From NCBI GenBank assembly GCA_024362935.1, contig JANCRA010000017.1, forward strand, positions 18,255,001 through 18,319,000: DNA of 64,000 nucleotides, written 5' to 3'. This document shows, one piece after another, positions 13,447 to 26,000 of the stretch. Numbering within the stretch: the first letter of the stretch is position 1; each line of letters starts with the position of its first letter. The translations under genes were made by a program, and so were the position numbers. A model generated the notes under the pieces. That model ran no database searches, was not told where the DNA came from, and worked only from the letters and a program-made list of their open reading frames with translations. This DNA comes from Setophaga petechia (Eukaryota > Chordata > Aves > Passeriformes > Parulidae).

Positions 13447-13829
13447 AAGAGGAGAGGAGAGGAGAAAAGAGGAGAGGAGAGGAGAGGAGAGGAGAGGAGA
13501 GGAGAGGAGAGGAGAGGAGAGGAGAGGAGAGGAGAGGAGAGGAGAGGAGAGGAGAGGAGAGGAGAGGAGAGGAGAGGAGAGGAGAGAAGAGAAGAGAAGA
13601 GAAGAGAAGAGAAGAGAAGAGAAGAGAAGAGAAGAGAAGAGAAGAGAAGAGAAGAGAAGAGAAGAGAAGAGAAGAGAAGAGAAGAGAAGAGAAGAGAAGA
13701 GAAGAGAAGAGAAGAGAAGAGAAGAGAAGAGAAGAGAAGAGAAGAGAAGAGAAGAGAAGAGAAGAGAAGAGAAGAGAAGAGAAAGAGAAAGAGGAAGAGA
13801 AGAGGAAGAGGAAGAGGTAGAGGAAGAGA
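13447..13829 (+). repeat. Polypurine microsatellite (GGAGA)n / (GAAGA)n
   Basis: From 13,447 to 13,817 every base is A or G. One T at 13,818 is followed by purines to 13,829. The first part, to about 13,584, is (GGAGA) with one AAAAGA interruption near its start. It switches sharply to (GAAGA) until about 13,780, then becomes mixed GAAAGA/GGAAGA. Both period-5 blocks are mirror-symmetric homopurine DNA, the sequence class able to form intramolecular triplexes (H-DNA). The long ORFs on both strands (Arg-Glu-Glu-Lys/Arg and Leu-Ser-Ser periodic peptides) are artefacts of the repeat. Confidence 0.98.
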
Positions 13830-16800
13830 CCTTTCCTGAGGTTACCAAATATTCAGGGGGTCACTGGAATCCTGCAGTATGAGCTGTCACATAAGAGTTT
13901 AATATTTTTTAAATCTTTGTGGGAGAAATAGAAATCCTTGCAGAAATAGGAATAGCATTTTTCTATAGTAGCTTCAAGTGCTTAGGTTCAAACCTTACTA
14001 CACTCCATATTCCACTTTTTTTTCTTCTAAAAGTATGTTCACTCTCCTTTATTACATGTTTCATGCTTTGGCTGAGCAATAAACAGCTGTAGGCAAAGAA
14101 ACACAGCACAGCATGAGCTGGCAAGGCCTGGACAAAAAACATCTCAACACTTCTGCCACCACAGCTAATAACAGCCAGTCAATAAAAATCCCATGCCACC
14201 AGCTCTCAGAACTAAGACATCATCTCTGCTTATCTGCAGCCCTTTTAACTCCTAGAAAATAAAATTTTCTGCAGCATTTTACTTATTCTTTAGCAAGATT
14301 CTGGAGTAAATGTTCTTGTTTTGCTGTCTCAGTTAATATCATGTTATTTAGACTGAGGCTCTATAATAATTTCTGAGATTGAGCTTGTGCATTGTACAAA
14401 TTTTATGGAAATCATCAAGTCATGGGGCTGATGGCACCCTCAGACATCATTGTTAACAGCTATGAATTCCTTGACAACAAGTGAACAGGAAAATAAAGTT
14501 ACACTTGGATAATCAGAAGGGACTGTAGAATGTTTGGAACATACAACATTTATTACTGTGTCTACTGGCTTTGTAATGCTGGGTCGTAAAACAGCAAAAA
14601 CATTTAAAACAGATTTAAAGTTTTATTCGCTGCTAAATCTACTCCTCTGTTTAAACAGCAAAAAGGGTTTAATAAAAAAAAGATTATTTCTCCCTGAGAT
14701 TATTACTGATGCAATGAATGTTTATTTTTGAGGGTGGAAGAAAGAAAAGGCAGCATTGTTTATTATATTCAAAATATTAATTAATTTTTTGCTCCATGTG
14801 GAACAATACAGAAATGCTGGTACTGCTCTCACCTTTTCCTAGCAAGAGGCCAAGTCCACAAAAAGGGATTTGTTCATAAACTGCCTGGCAGAGCTTTATT
14901 GTACATGAAATTGTCACATCAGGATGGGGGTGAGAACAGTGACCCTGTCACTTAAAGCAGACAAAATACAGTAATAGGATGGGATAACTGCTTGGATACC
15001 TTTTCAGGATGGGTCTGCTCCTTTGGGGGTTGTGGATTTTCAATGGATTTCTGGTTGAAATTTACATTTTTACAGTTCACTTTGGAGCACTGGAACTCTT
15101 GCTCTCATCAGTTCTGGGGTTTTCCATCTCCTCCACCCTGCAATCCTGGCTCTGCTAAAATCTCACTTCTTGCTCTACTTTCTCACAGACTCGAATTTCT
15201 GTTTTCCCTTTTCCTCTCACCAGTGTTCCTTATTGAAAATAACATTTCTCTGCCACACCTGGGCTCCTCTGAGCCACAACACTGCACCCAGAATTCCTGC
15301 AAACAGGAAAAGTTTCTCTTTGCTGCAGAGATTATATCGACTTTGGTTTTTTTTAAAGCCCAGGTGTCTCTTAAGAAATAGTCATCTATGTCTATCAGCC
15401 ACTAAGAAGCAACAATGTGGTATTCAAAAGCTTCTTTATCTCAAAATATTATTTAATCCCTTTCCTACCAAGGAAAAAAAGTCTCCAAGTGGGAATCTTG
15501 TAAGAAGTCAGAAATGAGAGTTTTCTCTTGATGGTAGGATCCAGCAGAGACTCCATTAGAGAGTCTCTTGTGATGGTTTATTTCATTTCACAAGAAGGAA
15601 GAGAGGGAAACCCATGAAGCTGTTCTACAGTGAAGGGAAATAAACTCTCATATGTGCACCACATTTGAATTTTCATTTTACTGGTGGCAACAGGCCAAGA
15701 ACCAGAGTTAAATTCCTTCCCAGCTCAGTCTTTCCTCACCTACCACCATATAAATCAATTTATTACCAAGTCTGCACAAGGTTAAGTAAGTAGATGCAAC
15801 TCAGGCTCAGGTGTGAGTGCAGATGGGTTTTAATCCATTTCACAAACCCAGCCCCAGCTCTGTTGGTTTCATAGCCTAAAATACAACTCGGGAGAGGAGC
15901 TGATGAAAGACTGCACTGACTGATCCTCTCCCCTTCCCTTAGCTCAGTCCACATCATCTCCCTCACATCTTCAGCTCCCATCAAACCAATCAAGATACAA
16001 TGGTGTGGATAGTTTTTTACTGAGACACAGTCCATGGGAAAAGTAACGTGAGAAAGTATCTGAGAAAGGAACAGCTGGCTAATTCAAGGCCATGGTTTCT
16101 TTGAGCAAGAAGTTGTTTTGTAAATTATGTGATAACAGGAGGTAAAAAAGAAGCCACAAACATCTTGAGAATAAGTGTGACTGACTTTTATAGCTGACCA
16201 ATAGTGAGCTTTAGTTTTGCAATACGCATGAGCCTTATTACTGTGATTATAAAAATAATTCTGTTAATCAATAAAGCTGAGATTTGTCTGCATTAGAGGA
16301 TGAGCAAGTCTCCCGTCTACCTCGTCACAATGGAAATAAAAATAAGCATTTGAGACCTGCTTCTGAAAGCTGCAGGCCCAGTGGAGAGGCAGAAACGTCA
16401 GCACTCACTGAGCAAAGCATTATTGAGAACATCTGCCCATCCAGAGCAATGTCAGCTCCTGGCACTCAGCCCTGACGTGCCCAGCACTGATACCCCAACA
16501 GAACTTCATTATCTTTCATGAGAATATGCTAATTCCTTTTGTATCACTGATGCACACTATCCTCTGACATCCCCAACATGTTCTGGTGTGATGTATTAAT
16601 TCAGAAATTAAAAAAAAAAAAGAAAGGTCTATGCAAAGGCAGTGGTAAAGGCAGAATATATCTGGTAAAAATGGATTAAAAGAATGAAATCATTCTCCCA
16701 GTAAAATTATTTTCCCCATATAACAACAGAATTTTTTCCATCACTCTCAGTGATGCCAAGACTCTACCTGATAGCCAGATTTTGGGTTATTAATTAACAG

Positions 16801-19800
16801 CAAGGCACATTATTAGCTATGTTACTCTGTGGCAAGTCAAATTTTAAAGAGTTTTATCTTCCTATTAATTTCTATAGAACACATTGACTAATTAGCAAAA
16901 TAACTTCTCCCCAATTCAATTATGATTGTGTATTATCAGCCCACACTACACAGACATTTCTGCCAGCATTTTCAAGCAGTGAGTGACTATAATCACATGT
17001 ACTTGATACACATAATTACAACACATTATTTTACAGCTAAGAACGAGCAGGTGGGACTTTCACAGAGCCTTCTTATTATATTTTCTACCATAGATTCCTC
17101 CCTTTTCATATTTGACTTCTCTGCCCTTCACCAATGTCCTCAATGATTTCTTCCACCAAGTGCTTCACTACTTCACCTCCCCTAATTAATTCTCAACTTC
17201 AAATTCTCCCCTGACCCTCACATAACTCTCTGTAGGTGCAAAGGCTTTGAAAACAAAATCCTCAGTGAGCAAATGTTGGTCAGAGAGATTTTCTTCAAGC
17301 TTCTGCAGCTTCCAGCCTGATCACACAAAATGCAGCCCCAGATCCTGCTCTGAGCAGCACGTTACACTTTTGTACCTCAGTGGCATTTTCCCATTGTTGG
17401 ACTGCAGAAAAATCACAAAATTAGGCTCTGGGTGTGGAGATGAACCTGCAGGCTCACTCTCAGCAAGGAGACTTTGCAAAAAGAGAATCTCCTGAAATTC
17501 CAGCTCTTTTTGCCTTCACTTGCCAAAAGAATCCTCCTCCTCCAGCATATGTGTAAGCAGAGAACACAGAATGAAAAGTGCTGGATTCCAAAACTTGGCT
17601 GAACAGATTTCCAGTTTTACTTAGCCATCTTTAAGAAAAGAACTTTTTTAGAAAATCCCTCAGGTTAAGGGGAAGTAGAGAACAGCTGAGATAGACACAG
17701 GATGGTGAAAATTACAGCTTGAACAAGAAAAAGGCATCATCCTCTCTAATCCTGCTTGATTTACAATCTCTGTCATTGCTGAGTTTAACCTGTTGTACAA
17801 AACCAGGCAGCTGATATTGGAGACAGCTTTGGAATGGTACTTGAAGGACCTTGGAATCAATCAAAAAAAAGCAAACCAAACCCAGCCCAAACAAAATCAA
17901 GCAGCTATTAAGTCTACATAACCTATATCCAAAGTTAGAGTTCAACCGACACCTCAGGGAAAGACAGAAATATTTTGCTCCCAATTTGGTCTCTGGGCAC
18001 TGTCATATCTGGTACAATATCTGACTCTTTCAGAAATGACATTTTCATGTCATAAAATCTAATTGATAGGCACTTCCAAGTGCTATTTTTAGAGATAACA
18101 CCCAGGACTAGCTAATGCAGCACACTAAGAACTTTATATGGAGTTAAATCAAGCTGTTCTGTCTCTGCTCAAGTCGTGTTTTTCTTGACAATAATGCACA
18201 ATAACAGCAGCATTCCTCAGACTGGAAATTTCTGACCCTCATCTTTGTCTGAACTGTGCTTTCACTTGAAACAATATTTACCATTGACTTAAAGCCCAGA
18301 GTTCTCCTGTGCCAGGTAATTTTTGGTTTTGTTTCATTATCCTGGACCCCCCAATCTCTGGATGATTTATCATTGTGCAGTTGATACAAGATCAGATCAG
18401 TCACATTTTCTGTGACTTCAGAGTCAATCTTCTCTCCTTTTTTTGGAGGAGCACACCAGGCTGAATAAAGACAAATTCTATTCTGGGCTTATTTCAGTCT
18501 TTCACCTCTCACAGGTTTATCCTGGTATTTTATGCCAGATTTCACCTTTTCTCACATTCCAGGAGGAAACTTTGATACACAATTTTTACTTTTTATCCTC
18601 AAATGACTTCAAAAAACCTGACTACAAGTAGCCTTTTGCTACAAGCCTCTTCTCTGCAGCACAACCCAAAAAGTGAAGTGGCTCTGCCTCATTCCCCCTC
18701 ACGTGGCTCAGGCAGGTTTGTGGCATTCTTTCCTCATGAAATCTAAGGTCAAGTTTCTCTCATGATTTTTTCTTTTTCTGATTTTTCTTGCTTGTTGAAT
18801 TGTTGGTGGGTTCGTACACCTGCCTGTAAAGATTCCTCACACAGACTGCAACACATTTAGCAAACAACAATAAGCTCTTGATGTGTCATGTTTTAAGGAA
18901 AGCTATTTTTGGTATTTTGAAAAATTAAATGAATAGCAGACAATATATCTGCCAGGAAGTGTTTTCTACTCTAGCATAGCTTCAGGAGCCATCCCTCTGC
19001 AATTGCCTTGAACTTGAACAAAAGAATTACAAGTACAAAGAGATAAACTTTCCAGCAAACTTAATTTGACTGAATTTAAACCCATTGACTTTTGTTTAGT
19101 AAAGAGTCAGTCAGCATAATTATACCAAGGAGTCAGTAAATAATGAATAAACTGATCCTTGTGGAATTTTTCTTGCCCTAAGTATTTTTAAGACATTTCC
19201 AGTGCATTAATATTCACAAGAGACTGAAAGTGAGCCTTGCAATCTGATCATTTTTGGAAGGTAAACAAAATTCAGACTTTTTTTGTTGTTGTTATTCCAA
19301 TACTGGGAATCTCTTGATCCACTCTGATCATAAAAAACTGACATCTTGAAAACTTCTATTATCTGATTCAGCAGGGAAAACTCCAGATATTCATTTGCTC
19401 AATAGGAATGGCACTTTTCAGGGTGCTCTCCTCTCTTTGGAGGTGAATCCACACAAGATCCCCAAATTCCCAGGGGGCTCTGTCCCACAGAGCATCAGCA
19501 AAAGCCACCAAGAATATTCTTCCAGTTCCTCCATTATCAAGTGTCTTCAAGCATATTGCATCTGCATCACCTCTTCTCCACCTCAGATACCCAAAATAAA
19601 TTGTTAAAACAAAAACCAGGCTTCCACCTCACTAAAAAACCCCTTTCACCTCACATGAAACCAGAAAGAGCATCCTGATGGCTCAGCTGGAGTTCTGGAA
19701 AGCAATTTCCATATGGAAATACAAGATACTGGTGTCAGTGAAGCTCCAAGTCCAGGTATTCCTCAGCTACTTAATCATTTCTCCCAGACTTCATTAGAAA

Positions 19801-20136
19801 TAGGATTCAGACAAAAAAGGTTTATTGAAATTTGAGACACAAAAACTGGTTTTGGAAATTCCAATCACACATCCATAGCAGGACACATGGCAAATGATTC
19901 AGCAGGATGTCAGGAAGAAGGACATCACAGTTAACTTCCTACTGACCTAGAATACAGCATTTTCCACCAGAAAACAGCAGGAGCAGTAATTTTAAGTCAA
20001 GTTGAGATATCTAAGTCCAAATCATCACAAACTTCAAACCCAAGTATTTAAGGGTTATATTAAATAGCCTTGAGAGCCCTCAAACACCTTCATCCCTTTT
20101 CCATGTAGCAAATAAACTAAGGGGAAATATTCATAC
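13830..20136. other. Non-coding unique-looking sequence
   Basis: No exon, transposon or RNA gene recognised. An ORF pair at 14,992-15,517 (129 and 115 codons in two frames) shows no protein family features. About 16,190-16,480 is repeat-free with several CpGs (near 16,226, 16,315, 16,324 and 16,396) and may be conserved non-coding DNA. A-rich tracts occur near 16,610-16,622 and 17,862-17,900. Confidence 0.55.
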
Positions 20137-20152
20137 AAAAAAAAAAAAAAAA
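20137..20152. repeat. Poly-A tract
   Basis: Sixteen consecutive A residues. There is no AATAAA at a suitable distance upstream on the plus strand and no recognisable retroposed copy attached. Confidence 0.9.
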
Positions 20153-23041
20153 GGCTTTAATGTGAACATTATACTGGAAAATAAAAGAAAAGAAAAGCAA
20201 ACAAAGCCATGAGGATAAAAGTGTCAAGCATAGCCTGAGGTCTGGCAGCTGACAGCAGTAACCTGTGGGGAAGGCAGTTGGGAAACTCTCCAGATTCATC
20301 CTGGCACAGAGCTCTCCCTTTAAAATGGCAATTCACCCTAACTTCAGCTTTCCAGCCAGTAGTTGGAAATATTTATCACACAACAAGAAATAAACAAAAT
20401 TTTACCTAAATCAACATAAATCATTGAGAACAGTGGAGCTGCAGTTCATGCACGTGACCTTGCTAGCAGTTATATAAATTTTTCTGGTTAAATGGGGTTT
20501 ATCTTCCTAATGTCTTGTCAGGGGCTCTGCAGTTCTGGTTTATCTGAAATTCCACCCTTGGACTGGCTGTGAAAACCAGAATAGACTGTAATAAAGTCAA
20601 TTTTTGTTGTGCTCCATCTCTTCCTTTGGAAAGGTCAGTGCCCTTGCAGCATGTTAGTTATGTTTTTAATTTGTTAGCACTGCTATTCAAAAATTAGCCA
20701 ATTTCTTTCACACAGCTGCAGCAAGCACCAGAAATAAGACAAATAAACAGATGGCAGAGCACAGTTTAAAGGGCTTAGTTCAGCTATTGTACATGTAGGT
20801 ATCTCCATTTTACACATCTGGCTTCAGATGTCCCAAAAAGTTATAAGGGGTTGGTTTGAATTGAAAAAATATTTTGTCTGCAGACATAAAACTCCAGATC
20901 CATTTATGATCCAAACTCTTCAGAGCCTTGCTATTCTGCACTTTCTTGTTAATATATTTAGTTCTGATTTTTGAAAGAAGTAATGATGTAAGCAGGGGTG
21001 AGAGGAATCATCAGAGCACATGAGTTTCAGATTGCAAAATTTGCCCTTGATGGTGTTAGAGAAAATTCCATTTCAGCTGGATTTCTTTATGCTAACACAA
21101 AGCCCCCAAGACAAACAGAATTAAATATAGACAATTCAAGAAAGAGTATAATGCTATTATCCTAATTTGAAAATGAAGCTGTCAATAAAAGAGAAAAAAA
21201 CTGGAATGAAATCAGAGTAAGAAACAACAAATGAACTCTGCATTTTTATTTTCATCTGCTCTCCTCTATGGTAAAAAGGGTGAGAATTTCTTTTATTGCA
21301 GTTAGAACACTTTGATGAAAATGTTTTCACTTTCTCTACTTCTTCTTCTATAAGGAAAATATCCTGTGGTAAATAACACAGATTTCTCAGGCCACAGATT
21401 CTTCTGCCCTCTAAGTTCCTACAGCTACAGATAAATGGACACAAAGAACTTGGGTATCACTGAGCAAATCTTCACTGTTCTATATCAACCCACTCCTGGC
21501 AGCCTCTGGTTGTGCATCCTTTCACATAAAGTGACTCCACAAAAAGGAGAACAGAGATAAGAGACAGAAATGGAAAAGGCAACATTGGAGAATGTGAATT
21601 AAAGATCTTTATTCTCCTAAGAGTCACCTTATTGGCCACTGGTTCCTATTCAACAGCTTCCCCATTAACCCCCTGAAAATACTGTGTAATAGGGAATTAG
21701 CTTTGTGTTTGCCACCAATTACTGCAAGCTGGGAGCAGAAGCCTGTCAGCAAAATCTGTGGGGTTTGAAAGGACAAAGCAAAACTGCAATGGTCTTCTGC
21801 CTTCCTGAGATCAGCTGAATCAGTTCAGCTGTTTAACCCAGGTTACCTTAAGAAAAAATGAACAGAACAGCCAAAAAACCCAACAAGATCAGCTCATACT
21901 GGAGGTACAGAAGTTGTCCGTGCAACTGAAGTCAAATTTTGCCCAGATTTTTTTAGGAGGTGTTCAGAATTCCTTCTGATAACCTGCACTGTGTGCATGC
22001 ATCTACTGGGCAGGCCTGCCACAAGCAGACAATTAAAACACAGCAAACCTGCAGGATCAGCCTTCTGTGCTCCCCACATCTGAGGCAAACCTGGGTTTGT
22101 GCCTGGTCAGCACTTTGCTAATTAACTCCATTCTGACTATTCTGCAGAAATGATGGGTTAGTTTGTAACATATCAGATGAATATCATGGTCAAACAAACT
22201 TACTCTGCAGAATGGTGAAGTCACTGTCAGCCTGCTGCATCTTGCCCTGAGAAAGCTCAGATGGAGCCCAAAATTTGATTATATCAATATTATATCTGGT
22301 TATCAATATTATGCCCTCTCTCAATATGAGGAATTTGAACATGTACCAGAGTTTGGTATTTGAGCACACTATGAAATCTCAAATCAAGAAAATCAACATA
22401 CAGGTGTCTAATGAGATAAATGCAATGAGTATCTGAGGAGTAAGATGTGTTTAATCCAACTTTCTCCAAGTTGCTCTAAAAAACTTGTCATGAGTTTACT
22501 TAAAAAAGAGAATGCCTTCTGCTCATAATTCCATGTAACTCACAGTCAGAAATGCAATATTTATTGCACACATGCTTGAAGCCCTTCAGGACAATTCTAA
22601 CTAAAACTTAATGGGTTTTGCTTCTTCTTCCATTTTATTGGCTTAAAACAGAGGCCAGTACATGAGGTAAAGCTATTTTTCCCCTTTATCTGATACAGTC
22701 TCTTAGGGTATTGCAGTATGGTTGTAAAATAATTCTTCACCCAGTGCTACTGGCTTTGTGTATTAGGATTCTATGCTAAAAGTTTAGAATATAAAAAGGT
22801 GAAAAGAGAATTTCCCACATTTTGAAGCAGCCCAAACAATCTTTGCAGCGAGCTCGTACATTCGCTGAAAGCAGAAACAAAACCCTGACACAACACAGGG
22901 GCTGGAAGCTGAAGGATAAATTATGCTTGCTGTGTTTTTCGGAATTGAATCCTGCCTGCATGATCAGCAGCATTCAGACTCTCAGCAGGAAGTCTCCAAA
23001 AGAGAGGCAAAACTAGGCAGGAGGTTTTAAGAAAGCCCAGA
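20153..23041. other. Non-coding sequence with a CpG cluster
   Basis: No gene recognised. Between 22,849 and 22,864 there are three CpGs within 16 bp (AGCGAGCTCGTACATTCGCT), with another at 22,940, in otherwise CpG-poor DNA. A degenerate ATATCAATATTAT direct repeat lies at about 22,279-22,312. Confidence 0.5.
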
Positions 23042-23069
23042 GAAATGCACTGAAGGAAATGCACTGAAG
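23042..23069. repeat. 14-bp tandem duplication
   Basis: GAAATGCACTGAAG occurs twice, perfectly and head-to-tail (23,042-23,055 and 23,056-23,069). It is a small slippage duplication with no sign of function. Confidence 0.95.
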
Positions 23070-26000
23070 GAAAATTCTGGTTGAGAAGTGAAATTGGTTA
23101 AATTGCCTGCAGCAAGTCTGTGCAGAAGAAGGGTCTACACAGATTTCTCTGCTTTGAGGGGTGGAGAGAAAAACTTTGTAGAGCATGAAAAGCAAAAGCC
23201 TGTATGGAAAACTTGTTCATTATGGACAATTTCTTTACAGATAATCTGTTTTGGAATGGGACAGAATGAAGGAGACACCAAAGAAACCACTGAGACAGAA
23301 GGAAGGGATCTATTTGGAGGAATCAGCCAGCAAAAGAGTCACCAAAAGCTGTGAATACAACAAACTCCTGGGAACAGGAGATTCACCCTGGTCTGGGCCT
23401 GAAATCAAGGACTGGGAATGGCAGAGTGGGAGATTCTCCCATCAGTTTACCCCAAAGACAGGAGTCATTTCTGCTCCATCATTACTGGCCAGCAGGAGCT
23501 TGGAAATATTCAAGACTGGATTAATTAGGAATTTTTAAAAGTCAGATCATGGCTGGGAGGTGGGAGGAGTAAGCTAAGCTGAAAAGCAGGAAAATGAGCA
23601 GCAGCCCTTGGCAATCACTCAGGAAGAAAAACAGGAGCTGCATTCTGAAGCAGCTGCTTGTCTGAGAATTGAACCCAGCAGTCACCAGAGACTGATCTCA
23701 AAGGCTGCTCCAGGCTTTAGTGCCTATCTGAGAGCATTTGTTTTACCCAATAGATGGAACCAGGAGCCCAAATCTCTTCAGCAGCTGGGAGAAGCTCAGC
23801 CTGGCTCCTGCAGGTGATCTGCTCCTGCCTCAGCAGCACAGCACCACTGCCTGCCTCTGCCACAGAGCCAGGGACTGCTCTCCCCGGATATCAGGACAAT
23901 TTTTCAAACAGTAGAATTTTAAAAGTCTGTCTTCCAGGCACCATAAAAATGTCAATCTTGGTGTAAGGCATAAACTGACCAATTTGTCTCCAGGCAATTC
24001 AAGTGTACAGAAAGGGCAGAACAAATGCCTGGGCCAGAGCGCACCAGACAAAATAAATAGACTTAAGGACAGACCACTGAATTTCTCAGATTTCCTTTGT
24101 CTTCTGCACAATTTCACTGCAGGTCATGTGCTAAGGATAATGCTCAGGATCATCCATTAATTTAATGTTTGACACTCAGCAAGGGTGGCTCTCCTCAGAA
24201 TGGAGACAACCAAAGCTTTAGGTTGGAGCTCATCTGAACCAGGAGTGTTCAGTTTAATTTTTAAAAGACCCAGAACTCTTCCTTGTGTAGTGCACAGACA
24301 GAATTTCCTTATTCTGAACCCACAATTCCACTCTATTTGTGAACACCTCTTAATATTAAGGAAAAACTATTTTTTTCCAGGATTGGACACTAATGACATC
24401 ATACAATAAATCTGGCCTTTAAAGGATTACTTTTTTTTCAGTATTACCTCAATACTGAAATATTACTGAAATATACTCAATATTACCCATGAGTTACTTC
24501 TAACCTGCTTTTATGCCTCTGTTTTGATGAAGAACAAGAAGAAGAAGAGAAGCTGAAGAATGAATCACAACTGGGTTTGAATGTAAAGATGTCACCCTCT
24601 ACAGCAAACATGCTCACTTTTAAAATCAGCTCCTTAGAGACAAGATAATAGGTTTCTAATGACCTAATTAATTTTACACTAAGTGTGTTTTGCAAATATA
24701 CAAAGTTAGACAGGAAATTCCTGTCTGTGCTTTGGTAAGACATGGCTGTCTCCAAACAAATCTCTAAACCAGAGTACAGAAATTCATGCCAACAGTTTAT
24801 TCTAATTACAGCTGAGTATAATGGTTCAGCTGAGATGCCAAATTTCACTGCAAATAACACTTTGCTAGACAGTAAATAAAAGAAAATGAGAAGAAATTAT
24901 GAATCCAACTTATTGTAGCAGAAACCTTGGGTGTTTTTGAAACACATAAAGCTACTGAAAGGTATAATGTAAGTGATGGGATTACCTAATTCAGAAAATG
25001 AGAATAATTTATTTTAAAAGTAACAGACATATGTTTATTCACATTAACACAGATCTCATCATATTGACACTCTTTTTCCTGGATTCCCTGAAATTGTGAT
25101 GGGGAAAATTATCATCAACTGAGAATAAACTGAGGTATTTGTTCTTCCCTCTCTGTGACCATGCAGATTCTGGTCTGGCAAAATGGATTTCAGGTGTTGG
25201 TTAACTCCTGGTGCAGAACCAGGGTAAATTGCCTTTATTCACTGCTGTATATCAATATTTTCCCTTACCTGTGTTTAGGAACACACCAGGGCACCCCAGC
25301 AACACAGAGACATCAAAGCAGAACAAACAAGAAATGCAGCACCTCAGACAAGGGGGTTTTCACATGCAGATTATATGAAAATTATAGCTCTAGGCAAACA
25401 GCAGAGCTGAATGTTAAACAGGTTTTATAATTTTTATTTATTTTAAATGCCTTAGCAAACTTCTGTCCAAGTAGGAAAAAAAGTTTTGGAAAACACATAA
25501 CAATAAGTATAAATTATGTATATAGAATAAAGGTGTGTTGCACAATAAAAAAGGCAAAAAGATTTTACATCTTAGTAACTTTTAAGGAAACAAACAAATA
25601 TTCCACAGGACCATGTTCATACACAAAGGGAAGCAAAGGCTGAGCTGTTTTTTCTTTGTTACTTTAAGGGAGGCTGAACATTCAACATCTGTATTTGAGA
25701 TTTTTAAAGCTTTAGAGGATTCAAAATTTAAAGACTTTGAAATCAACATTTAAATTAATAAAGCCATTGAAATAAAGGGAAAATAAAAGCTGATGCAATC
25801 AAAATAAAGGTAAAAATAGAATCAAACAAAACCAAAACTATGCAGAAAAAGCAGGTGTAAGAAGTGGTATCCAAACCAACACGGGTTGGAAATATGGCAA
25901 CAGCACCACCATATGTATTTTAGGCATTTTTTTAAAAAGACCCCAAATTCATTCAACAGAGGACAAAAGCCCAAATTCTCTACACTCAGAGAATCTCTCC

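Noticed and set aside
13360..13848. Three 137-159-codon ORFs over the purine tract
   Set aside because: They are translations of (GGAGA)/(GAAGA) with Arg-Glu or Leu-Ser periodicity, open in several frames on both strands; no coding signal beyond the repeat.
23490..23530. Possible old CR1 piece (TTGGAAATATTCAAGACTGG)
   Set aside because: Only about 20-25 bp are reminiscent of CR1; no 3' tail or adjoining CR1 blocks.
24437..24459. Hairpin plus T-run as a transcription terminator
   Set aside because: Intrinsic terminators of this kind are bacterial; in this vertebrate context it is a chance inverted repeat.
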